Of a DNA stretch of 11,973 bases, positions 6,293 to 11,967 are shown piece by piece. The position numbers and the translations under genes are program-made. The DNA is from UBA4729 sp038231175 (lineage in GTDB: Bacteria > Patescibacteriota > Saccharimonadia > Saccharimonadales > UBA4665), in NCBI GenBank assembly GCA_038231175.1, contig JBBRLU010000027.1, positions 1 through 11,973 of the forward strand. Reading direction: 5' to 3'. The notes under the pieces are model-generated. The model saw only the letters and a list, made by a program, of their open reading frames with translations. It made no database searches and was not told where the DNA came from. Position 1 is the first letter of the stretch. Every line of letters begins with the position of its first letter.

Positions 6293-6334
6293 AGTATAAA
6301 AGCCGCTTATGTCTGGCGAAATAAGATTTCTTAC
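6293..6334 (-). promoter_or_regulatory. Promoter and upstream box of the 34-residue small gene
   Basis: On the minus strand GTAAGAAATCTTA (6334-6322), a near-palindrome, is followed after exactly 23 bases by TATACT (6298-6293). The 23 bases equal a -35 hexamer plus a 17-base spacer, but the hexamer itself (TTTCGC) is poor. This suggests an activator bound at the box replaces a good -35. The box overlaps the stop codon of the 27-residue small gene. Confidence 0.5.
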
Positions 6335-6414
6335 TTACTTTTAGTCTGTACTTTGACTAACGTGTACTTAAGGCTCAGTGCTTGTAGATCGCGTAAATAT
6401 TGTTCTGTGGACAT
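6331..6414 (-). CDS. Small protein of 27 residues (first of a tandem pair), function unknown
   Basis: The ATG at 6414 is preceded by AAGGAGA with a seven-base gap, the strongest Shine-Dalgarno sequence in the window. It opens a 27-codon frame ending in TAA. The peptide starts MSTEQYLRDLQALSLKYTL and ends in a basic VKVQTKSK tail. Residues 4-18 could form an amphipathic helix. There is no signal peptide, cysteine or full membrane span. I recognise no family. It lies between the YdjM-type hydrolase and the second small gene, all on the minus strand. It has its own TATGCT -10 element (6451-6446) and an upstream 16-base perfect palindrome. It could be a regulatory microprotein, a leader peptide or a small stress-induced protein. 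Confidence 0.55.
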   Translation of the reverse strand: MSTEQYLRDLQALSLKYTLVKVQTKSK

Positions 6415-6445
6415 TTTTGTTTCTCCTTTTTGGTGATGTACAACA

Positions 6446-6488
6446 AGCATAAGCTCTAACGCTAGGGTTAACTGTAAGAATTCTTACA
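6446..6488 (-). promoter_or_regulatory. Promoter and 16-base palindrome of the 27-residue small gene
   Basis: TGTAAGAA/TTCTTACA (6473-6488) is a perfect 16-base palindrome. Read on the minus strand, its GTAAGAATTCTTA core ends 23 bases before TATGCT (6451-6446), the -10 element of the small gene. The leader is then about 25 bases and carries the Shine-Dalgarno sequence. The palindrome is not followed by a T-run in either direction, so it is a protein-binding site candidate rather than a terminator for the hydrolase gene. Confidence 0.5.
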
Positions 6489-6515
6489 TAACAGCCGTGA
6501 TCTATCTCGCTTATG

Positions 6516-7091
6516 CTACTTTATGCTGTGCAACAGCTGTATGAAATAACCGCTGTTGGCAATGAATAATAAGGCACAGATTACGAATAATCCGGGAAAG
6601 ACAACAAATTGCTCCAATCTTTTGCCGGTGGTGATTCGGAGGGCCTTCAGCGGTGGCATACCGAAGTGCCACGGGATAGGCAGCAGCAGCGGTACGCCCT
6701 CTTTGGTCAGACTGTCCATGACCAGATGTGACACCATAGCGATCATAAAAGCCCACCAGACGTAGCCGATGTCGGTGTGGCCCAACAAAGGACTCAGAAA
6801 TGTCAGCAATGCCCGGACAGCCAGTCCGAACAGGACGACACCCAGTATCGAATGGGTGATAAAACGGTGGCCGCCGGATAGTTTACCGAACAGCTTGCCG
6901 AACAGATTACCAATCGGTAAGTTGCGCCAGAAGGGTGCCGTCGGCTGGTCGACATCGGGAATGATGCCGCCGATCTGATTAGCTAATAAGCCCAGTAACA
7001 AAGTGCTGAGTGAGACAATCAGCGGTCGGCTCACGGCCACGACTGCTACAAGACTGGTCAAGGCGGCCAAATCGTGGGTCCGACCGGTCAT
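6516..7091 (-). CDS. YdjM/DUF457-type membrane-bound metal-dependent hydrolase
   Basis: This 191-residue protein carries the scattered His/Asp residues of the YdjM (LexA-regulated, DUF457) membrane hydrolase family. They are H6 in GRTHDLAA, D46 and D48 in GGIIPDVDQP, H75 and H80 in GGHRFITHS, and H122 and D126 in SHLVMDSLTKEG, with W141 and H142 in PIPWHFG. Hydrophobic segments at about 8-40, 81-103, 111-127 and 162-185 embed it in the membrane. The spacing of metal ligands next to helices suggests a zinc or other metal site near the membrane face, probably acting on a lipid. No exact substrate is established. The start lies six bases after the stop of the XRE-HTH gene and has no Shine-Dalgarno sequence, so translational coupling is likely. 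The gene ends with TAG. Confidence 0.85.
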   Translation of the reverse strand: MTGRTHDLAALTSLVAVVAVSRPLIVSLSTLLLGLLANQIGGIIPDVDQPTAPFWRNLPIGNLFGKLFGKLSGGHRFITHSILGVVLFGLAVRALLTFLSPLLGHTDIGYVWWAFMIAMVSHLVMDSLTKEGVPLLLPIPWHFGMPPLKALRITTGKRLEQFVVFPGLFVICALLFIANSGYFIQLLHSIK

Positions 7092-7097
7092 AAGTGG

Positions 7098-7667
7098 CTA
7101 GTCGAGCGTACCGTTAGCCAACGGATCCGGCGGCGGTAACAAGCGGACTTCGGGCAGATACTTGGCCTTCAGCAGCGCCATCTGCAAGGTGATGATGACT
7201 TGTTTGGCCTGATCATAACTCATGCCCAGGCGAGCCACCGGTGCCGATTTGTTAGGACCGGTAGTCTGGGCAAAATTCATAGTCACGCCGGCTTGATTAG
7301 TGGTGACTTCCAGGCCGTCGGTGTAGACGGTGCGCATATCCATGGCGAGCAACATGACGACGTTCTTGTGGTCGAAGCTGACGTCGTCATTAGGACGGAT
7401 CTGCTCCGGTACCTCACCGTCGTAGCCGGCTAGCTCCCACAGCTGGACGGCTTCCTGGTCTTTCATATCGAAGTAGGTAACAAGTAATAACAGGACGTCC
7501 TCGGCCGGTCGTTCCAAGCCGGCTTCGATCCGCTCCAGAGCGGCTTCTTCGATTTCGACGGCTCCGGAAACTTCGGCCAGCGATTGGTGCGACAGTTCGC
7601 GCAGGTATTTCAAATGACCGCCTAGCGGTTTAAACGGTTTATTTTCTGGTTCACGCATTCTTCCCAT
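7098..7667 (-). CDS. XRE-type helix-turn-helix protein with a DUF3467-like C-terminal domain
   Basis: This 189-residue protein has two parts. Residues 15-80 form a Cro/C1-type helix-turn-helix (LGGHLKYLRELSHQSLAEVS, then IEEAALERIEAGLERP and a leucine-rich closing helix), predicting DNA binding. Residues 113-170 (VYTDGLEVTTNQAGVTMNFA, a Lys/Ser loop, then VARLGMSYDQAKQVIITLQ and KAKY) resemble DUF3467, a small domain with unknown role whose pattern is a beta-rich start, then 'SpxhAKxLlxaLxxnl' and a terminal Tyr. That assignment is by eye. A Pro-rich tail follows. The ATG at 7667 is favoured over the Met at codon 4 because a -10 element sits exactly six bases upstream. The hydrolase gene follows after six bases in the same operon. 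It may regulate itself, the divergent murB, or both through the inverted repeat between them. Confidence 0.75.
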   Translation of the reverse strand: MGRMREPENKPFKPLGGHLKYLRELSHQSLAEVSGAVEIEEAALERIEAGLERPAEDVLLLLVTYFDMKDQEAVQLWELAGYDGEVPEQIRPNDDVSFDHKNVVMLLAMDMRTVYTDGLEVTTNQAGVTMNFAQTTGPNKSAPVARLGMSYDQAKQVIITLQMALLKAKYLPEVRLLPPPDPLANGTLD

Positions 7668-7673
7668 ACTTAC

Positions 7674-7702
7674 ATATTAGCGCTTGGACAGAGTGGGTGC
7701 AA
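7674..7702 (-). promoter_or_regulatory. Leaderless promoter of the XRE-HTH/hydrolase operon
   Basis: On the minus strand TTGCAC (7702-7697) and TAATAT (7679-7674) are 17 bases apart, and the -10 element ends six bases before the ATG at 7667. Each hexamer is an imperfect match (3/6 and 4/6), but the spacing is canonical. No Shine-Dalgarno sequence is present. Confidence 0.45.
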
Positions 7703-7705
7703 GCG
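7681..7705. promoter_or_regulatory. Inverted repeat between divergent murB and XRE-HTH promoters
   Basis: CGCTTG (7681-7686) and CAAGCG (7700-7705) are exact inverted copies separated by 13 bases. They flank the spacer of the XRE-HTH promoter and lie just upstream of the murB -10 element. The centre-to-centre distance of 19 bases is about two helical turns, suitable for a dimeric repressor such as the XRE protein itself. Confidence 0.35.
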
Positions 7706-7728
7706 TTACAACTACGCCTAGGCTGCGC

Positions 7729-7734
7729 TATACT
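7729..7734 (+). promoter_or_regulatory. -10 element of murB, leaderless start
   Basis: TATACT (5/6 match) ends seven bases before the ATG at 7742. As with the other plus-strand promoters, the sequence is TATACTG. A -35 element is not clear. This placement decides the murB start and argues against the open-frame start at 7697. Confidence 0.55.
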
Positions 7735-7741
7735 GACAGTA

Positions 7742-8764
7742 ATGCAATTTCTTGAAGACGTCAGTCTGAGCCAATATTCCACCATGCGACTGGGCGGCCA
7801 GGCTAGCGTTGGCTGCGAAATCACCAGCCGCAATGAGTTATTGGAGGCCTTGGCCTGGGCTAACGACCGGCAATTGCCCTGGCGTATCATCGGTGGTGGC
7901 AGCAACGTCGTCTGGAACGACGGTATTTTTAACGGACTGGTGATCCGCAATGCCATCAAGCGTTTTGAAATCTTTGACGAGGACGAAACCAACACCTATC
8001 TGACGATTGGTGCCGGTGAAGACTGGGATAGCGTCGTCGAGCGTAGTGTCCAGGCCGGCTTGTCCGGTATCGAGGCCCTCAGCCTGATTCCCGGTACGGC
8101 CGGGGCTACGCCGATCCAAAACGTCGGCGCCTACGGCCAGGATATTTCCCAGACGCTGGCGACGGTCGAAGCTTACGACACCTTGGCCAAAGATTTCGGC
8201 ACCCTGCCCGGTTACGACTGCGGCTTCGGTTACCGCACCAGTCGCTTCAATACCGTCGACAAGGGCCGCTTTATCATAACCGGCATCAGCTTGCACCTGA
8301 CGCGCAGCACGCCCTTGCCACCCTACTACCCGGCGGTCGAGCACTATCTGACCGATATGCACCTGGCGGCCAGCCCAGCGACCATCCGTGACGCCGTGCT
8401 GTCGATCCGGCGCGCCAAATTACCCGACCCTAAGCTAGTCGCCAATAATGGCTCCTTTTTTGGTAATCCGATCATAAGCCTGGGCGACTACGCCCAATTA
8501 GGCGCCGAGTATAATCCCATCCCCCATTGGGAGACCGCTGGCGGCGTTAAGATATCAGCCGCCTGGCTGATCGAACAAGCCGGCTTCAAGGATTACCATG
8601 ATGCCGCCACTGGCATGGGCACCTGGCCGACGCAGCCGCTGGTGCTGGTGAACGAAGCCGCTACATCAACGGCCGACCTGCTGGCCTTTCGCGACCTGAT
8701 TATTAAGGCCGTAATGCTGAAATTCAATATTCAACTCAAGCAGGAACCGGAACTTTTACCCTAA
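7742..8764 (+). CDS. murB: UDP-N-acetylenolpyruvoylglucosamine reductase
   Basis: MurB is the FAD enzyme that uses NADPH to reduce UDP-GlcNAc-enolpyruvate to UDP-MurNAc, the second committed step of peptidoglycan precursor synthesis in the cytoplasm. The 340-residue length matches E. coli MurB (342). Visible landmarks are YSTMRLGG (12-19), the FAD loop IIGGGSNVV (49-57), IPGTAGATPIQNVGAYGQDI (116-135), CGFGYRTSRF (160-169) with the substrate-binding Arg165, NNGSFFGNP (235-243) with the proton-donor Ser238, and QEPEL near the end with the catalytic Glu335. The domain order is complete. The ATG at 7742 begins right before the conserved N-terminal motif and follows a leaderless promoter. The frame is open upstream to 7697, but those residues are not MurB-like. 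Its TAA overlaps the convergent glyA TAG by four bases in total. Confidence 0.95.
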   Translation: MQFLEDVSLSQYSTMRLGGQASVGCEITSRNELLEALAWANDRQLPWRIIGGGSNVVWNDGIFNGLVIRNAIKRFEIFDEDETNTYLTIGAGEDWDSVVERSVQAGLSGIEALSLIPGTAGATPIQNVGAYGQDISQTLATVEAYDTLAKDFGTLPGYDCGFGYRTSRFNTVDKGRFIITGISLHLTRSTPLPPYYPAVEHYLTDMHLAASPATIRDAVLSIRRAKLPDPKLVANNGSFFGNPIISLGDYAQLGAEYNPIPHWETAGGVKISAAWLIEQAGFKDYHDAATGMGTWPTQPLVLVNEAATSTADLLAFRDLIIKAVMLKFNIQLKQEPELLP

Positions 8765-10044
8765 TTGGGACGGTCGCTGGGGAGTGGGAACTGTAAGGCG
8801 AAGGCCTTCACTTCTTCCCGTAAGCTGGCTAGCTTGACGTCGTCGTCGTGGGCGGCCACAGCCTGCTTCATCCACTCGGCTAAGATGACCATATCTTTTT
8901 CTTTTAGACCGCGGGTAGTGATAGCCGGCGTGCCCAGACGAATACCACTCGGTCGAAATGGCGGCAGCGTATCATTGGCAATGGCATTTTTATTGAGTGT
9001 TAGATTGATCTTATCCAGGGCTTCCTCGACGATCTTACCGTCCAGACCGAAACTGCTGTAGACATCGGCTAAAATTAGGTGGTTGCTGGTGCCACCAGTG
9101 ACTAGCTGGAAGCCGCGCTCCGACAGGGCCGTGGCCAGAGCCTTGGCGTTTAAGACGATCTGCTGAGCGTAGTCTTTAAACTCCGGCTTCAGCGCTTCGC
9201 CAAAGGCGACTGCCTTGGCGGCGATGCTATTCATGTGCGGGCCGCCTTGCATACCCGGGAAAACTGCCCGGTCGATCAGTGTCGGGATGTTTTCGATTGT
9301 TTTTTCTGGCGCCTTCAGAGGGTTACTGACGACACCCTTGCTGAGGATCAACCCGCCACGCGGACCACGCAAGGTTTTGTGGGTGGTGGTCGTGATGACG
9401 TGAAAGCCATAGTCGAACGGGTTAGGCGAAACGCCACCGACGATCAAGCCGGCGATGTGCGCCATATCGGCCAGCAGCAGGGCGCCGACTTCGTTACCGA
9501 TGGCCGCGAACTTGGCGTAATCCAGTTCGCGCGGGTAGGCACTGAAACCGGCGATGATTAATTTTGGCCGGTGCTTGAGGGCCAGTTCGCGCATGGCGTC
9601 GTAATCGATTTCACCGGTAGCTGGGTCTTTCATCTTGTAACGGATAAAGTTGTACAATTTGGCCGAGCGCGTGACCGGTGCACCGTGCGTCAGGTGACCG
9701 CCGTGGCCGAGGTCCATTGCCAGTACCGTGTCGCCCGTTTCTAGCCAAGCGCTGTAGACGGCCTCGTTAGCCGGCGCGCCGCTGTGCGGTTGGACGTTGG
9801 CGTGATCGGCCTTAAACAGTTCTTTAGCACGATCGATCGCCAGTTGTTCGACGATATCGGTAAAATCCTGGCCGCCATAGTAGCGCTTGCCGGGGTAGCC
9901 TTCGGAGTACTTGTTGGTAAAGATACTGCCGACGGCGTCGAGCACGTCACGACTGGTGTAATTTTCACTGGGTATTAGTTCCAGACCTTCGCGTTGGCGT
10001 TGTTCTTCCTGAGCTATTAGTTTGGCGACTACGGTATCAATCAT
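8761..10044 (-). CDS. glyA: Serine hydroxymethyltransferase
   Basis: This PLP enzyme interconverts serine plus tetrahydrofolate with glycine plus 5,10-methylene-tetrahydrofolate, supplying one-carbon units for thymidylate and purines. The 427-residue length is typical for bacterial GlyA. The PLP lysine is K223 in TTTTHKTLRGPRGG. Other landmarks are LIPSENYTS (23-31), NKYSEGYPGKRYYGG (44-58), PHSGAPANEAVY (86-97), DLGHGGHLTHG (111-121), LLADMAHIAGL (190-200), FPGMQGGPH (262-270) and FRPSGIRLGTPAITTRG (363-379). All look intact. Unlike most genes here it has a real leader of about 60 bases, with a -35/-10 promoter at 10141-10112 and a Shine-Dalgarno-like GAGGGA five bases before the ATG. It converges on murB with overlapping stop codons and no visible terminator between them. 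Confidence 0.97.
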   Translation of the reverse strand: MIDTVVAKLIAQEEQRQREGLELIPSENYTSRDVLDAVGSIFTNKYSEGYPGKRYYGGQDFTDIVEQLAIDRAKELFKADHANVQPHSGAPANEAVYSAWLETGDTVLAMDLGHGGHLTHGAPVTRSAKLYNFIRYKMKDPATGEIDYDAMRELALKHRPKLIIAGFSAYPRELDYAKFAAIGNEVGALLLADMAHIAGLIVGGVSPNPFDYGFHVITTTTHKTLRGPRGGLILSKGVVSNPLKAPEKTIENIPTLIDRAVFPGMQGGPHMNSIAAKAVAFGEALKPEFKDYAQQIVLNAKALATALSERGFQLVTGGTSNHLILADVYSSFGLDGKIVEEALDKINLTLNKNAIANDTLPPFRPSGIRLGTPAITTRGLKEKDMVILAEWMKQAVAAHDDDVKLASLREEVKAFALQFPLPSDRPN

Positions 10045-10060
10045 ATCGTTCCCTCTTCAT
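10037..10060 (-). other. Possible 7-codon upstream ORF overlapping the glyA start
   Basis: An ATG at 10060 opens a frame encoding MKRERYD that ends with TGA within codons 2-3 of glyA. It starts 16 bases before the glyA ATG. It lacks its own ribosome site, and the glyA Shine-Dalgarno sequence lies inside it. It may be chance. Confidence 0.2.
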
Positions 10061-10077
10061 TTGGTTTGGTGGAGTTA

Positions 10078-10100
10078 TTACTAGTCGGGACGACAACTAA
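10078..10100 (-). other. Imperfect hairpin in the glyA leader
   Basis: On the minus strand TTAGTTGTCG and CGACTAGTAA can pair (8 of 10 positions) around a TCC loop. It starts about five bases after the predicted transcription start. It is short, has no T-run, and does not resemble any riboswitch I recognise. It may stabilise the 5' end. Confidence 0.25.
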
Positions 10101-10111
10101 ATCATCAGTCT

Positions 10112-10141
10112 ATTGTAACAAGACCAGGGTGATAATGACAA
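10112..10141 (-). promoter_or_regulatory. glyA promoter
   Basis: On the minus strand TTGTCA (10141-10136, 5/6), an 18-base spacer and TACAAT (10117-10112, 5/6) form a good housekeeping promoter. The predicted start near 10105 gives a leader of about 60 bases, in contrast to the leaderless promoters of the neighbouring genes. Confidence 0.62.
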
Positions 10142-10153
10142 TCGACGGCGCTG

Positions 10154-11953
10154 CTATTGGCTGCGCATCAGGACGGCGACGATTATGATCACCAGCAGCG
10201 TAATCAGCGTCACCAAGGCGCCATCTACTAGCGATTGCTGGCGCTTCTTGGCTGTGGCTACCGACTTCTGGGCCTTGGTATCTCGCTTTTTAGCCACCGG
10301 TCCGATCGGTTGGGGCTGGGTCTGCTCGCTCAGGCCGGCGTGCTCGAGTAGCCCTGACAGGGCTGTTTTACTGGCACCACTGACGCCGACACCGGTACTG
10401 GTGCCACCGTCGCTTCTACCACGGTCACGGAAGATCGGGTCGCGTTCAAAATCAATCTCATGCTCCACCAATTCTTTGCGCAGGGCGCGGGCGACATTAC
10501 CGCCGCGCAGATGTTCGGTGATCAGTCGGCGCAGACCTTTTTCGGTCACCAGCTGGGTCTCAAAAATCTGGCGTAAACTGGTGCCGTCGACCTGCACCTT
10601 GGCGCTGAGCTCCAGGAGTTCGCCACGACTCATGGTTTCGGCTCGTTTCTTGGCCGTTAGTGCTTCTGGTTTTGTCGGCTTAGGGGCCGTTCTTAGGCGT
10701 TCTGCTCCGGCGGCGGCACTAGCTGCGACCATGACGTGTCCGATCCGTTCCGGCGGTACTAGGGCGTGTTTCGGTAATCGCTCCGGCGGCTTGGTGGTTT
10801 CTGAACGTGGAGTCAGACGCTGCAAGCGCTCGGTTACGCGGGCGATGGCTTGCGGCCGCTCCTGCTGTAGCCGGCGGGCTTGTTGGCGCACGGCGGTTTC
10901 GGTCTGTAGTAATTCGGTCTGTAGCGTCTTGACTTGCTTTTCGAGCTTACGCTGGGCTGGCGCCAAGCGCTTCTCGGTCTTGATTCGGCCCCGACGACGG
11001 CCGTATAAATAGCCGACGATACCACCAACTATCAGACCATCGGTCAGCGCCCGGCGCTCTTTAGCCCGAGCAGCATCGAGCGAGATTGACGCCTCGGCGG
11101 CAGCTGGGATCGGTGCCGCTGGCGCGATATTAAACTGCGGTCCGCCAGGACCTGCTGGACCTGCTGGACCACCTGGAGCTCCGGGACCTGCTGGACCACC
11201 CGGACCATTAGGTCCGCCTGCTGGTGGCACGGCGCCGGTTCTGCCAGCTCCGCCAGGCGGTGGTGGGGGAATGTTACCGCTGCTGGCGCTAGCCGACCGA
11301 GGTGGTCCTACCAGTGGTGGGGGTGGCGTAGCTGCCGGGTTAGCAGCAACCGGAACGGCTGGCTCTGGTTCATCTGGATCTTCCTCGGCTTCGACTGTCG
11401 GATTAGTGTTATGTAAGTCTATCTCGCCTTCGTGAGGTTCGTCGGTATTGATTTCGGCATCGCTGGCATCGGCTTCTATCGGGGCTGCCAGCTCGGCGGC
11501 GATCTGCTGGTAGGCGGCTTCGCTATTGCCCGAGGCTTCAGCCGCCGACAGGAAAGCCGTCACGGCGGCAATCTCAGCTTGGCTGACAGGCGCGTCGGCA
11601 TCACTGGCTTCAGCTTCGACTTCACTACGACGGGCGGCCGCCAGTCGTTGGACAGCGGCTACTTTTTCGTCGGTCGCCAGTCCTTCTCCCCCGGCGGGTG
11701 ACTTTTCGGCAGTTTTACCAGTTTTAGCGGACGGCTCATCGGTTTCGGCGGCCGGGCGTTTACTAAATCCGAAGATTGAAGATTCTGATTTGTCGTCACC
11801 ACCCCACAACGAGGCCTTTTCTTTTTTCTTGGGCGGCTCGGTCTCGACTAAGAACGCCCCTAGGGCTTTCTTTTTAGATTTACTTTTAGAGCTGTCAGCA
11901 TCGTCTTCGGCGTCAGACGTTTCGGCTGTAACTGGTGATAAATTCTCTGACAT
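10154..11953 (-). CDS. Large low-complexity, Gly/Pro-rich, tail-anchored membrane protein of unknown function
   Basis: This 599-residue protein has a mosaic layout. Residues 1-200 are acidic and Ala/Ser-rich with a Lys cluster (SKSKSKKK, 22-29). Residues 201-234 hold proline runs (TPPPPLVGPP, NIPPPPPGG). Residues 234-272 are Gly-Pro-Ala repeats with a collagen-like GPX rhythm. A short Gly-rich hydrophobic stretch (LIVGGIVGYLYG, 307-318) is followed by basic residues, then a Lys/Arg/Gln-rich coiled-coil-like helix (about 325-382). Residues 440-507 look like the only compact domain: MSRGELLELSAKVQVDGTSL, then LRRLITEHLRGGN and a charged helix. A single hydrophobic segment ends the protein (578-596, LVTLITLLVIIIVAVLM), predicting a tail anchor with the bulk in the cytoplasm. 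There is no signal peptide. I do not recognise a characterised family. The composition suits a scaffold. The ATG follows a TATAAC -10 element by eight bases. Confidence 0.82.
   Translation of the reverse strand: MSENLSPVTAETSDAEDDADSSKSKSKKKALGAFLVETEPPKKKEKASLWGGDDKSESSIFGFSKRPAAETDEPSAKTGKTAEKSPAGGEGLATDEKVAAVQRLAAARRSEVEAEASDADAPVSQAEIAAVTAFLSAAEASGNSEAAYQQIAAELAAPIEADASDAEINTDEPHEGEIDLHNTNPTVEAEEDPDEPEPAVPVAANPAATPPPPLVGPPRSASASSGNIPPPPPGGAGRTGAVPPAGGPNGPGGPAGPGAPGGPAGPAGPGGPQFNIAPAAPIPAAAEASISLDAARAKERRALTDGLIVGGIVGYLYGRRRGRIKTEKRLAPAQRKLEKQVKTLQTELLQTETAVRQQARRLQQERPQAIARVTERLQRLTPRSETTKPPERLPKHALVPPERIGHVMVAASAAAGAERLRTAPKPTKPEALTAKKRAETMSRGELLELSAKVQVDGTSLRQIFETQLVTEKGLRRLITEHLRGGNVARALRKELVEHEIDFERDPIFRDRGRSDGGTSTGVGVSGASKTALSGLLEHAGLSEQTQPQPIGPVAKKRDTKAQKSVATAKKRQQSLVDGALVTLITLLVIIIVAVLMRSQ
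11138..11254 (-). repeat. Gly-Pro-Ala repeat region within the low-complexity protein
   Basis: Tandem variations of GGACCTGCT and GGACCACC (as read on the plus strand) encode the GPAGP/GGPAGP repeats of residues 234-272. The DNA copies are similar enough for slippage, so repeat number may differ between strains. Confidence 0.65.
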
Positions 11954-11961
11954 GACTAAAA

Positions 11962-11967
11962 GTTATA
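11962..11967 (-). promoter_or_regulatory. -10 element of the tail-anchored protein gene
   Basis: On the minus strand TATAAC (5/6 match) ends eight bases before the ATG at 11953, predicting an almost leaderless transcript. Any -35 element lies beyond the right edge of the window. Confidence 0.4.

Noticed and set aside
6085..6515. tRNA or other structured RNA gene in the 430-base gap
   Set aside because: No cloverleaf, CCA end or long stable stem is visible. The gap is better explained by two small genes and their promoters.
7697..7741. Earlier start for murB at 7697
   Set aside because: The added 15 residues are not MurB-like and include the TATACT promoter element. The ATG at 7742 sits seven bases after it.
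7838..8362. Minus-strand open frame of 174 codons inside murB
   Set aside because: It is antisense to conserved MurB motifs and has no recognisable domain. Open antisense frames are common in this codon usage.
10045..10153. Glycine or THF-type riboswitch in front of glyA
   Set aside because: The leader is only about 60 bases, with one imperfect hairpin and none of the conserved cores I would expect for either class.
10185..11012. Plus-strand open frame of 275 codons
   Set aside because: It is the complement of the low-complexity tail-anchored gene, rich in Ser/Arg/Cys as expected for a shadow frame, with no domain or promoter.
11138..11254. CRISPR array or intergenic tandem repeat
   Set aside because: The repeats are short, imperfect, unspaced and in frame, encoding Gly-Pro-Ala units of a protein.
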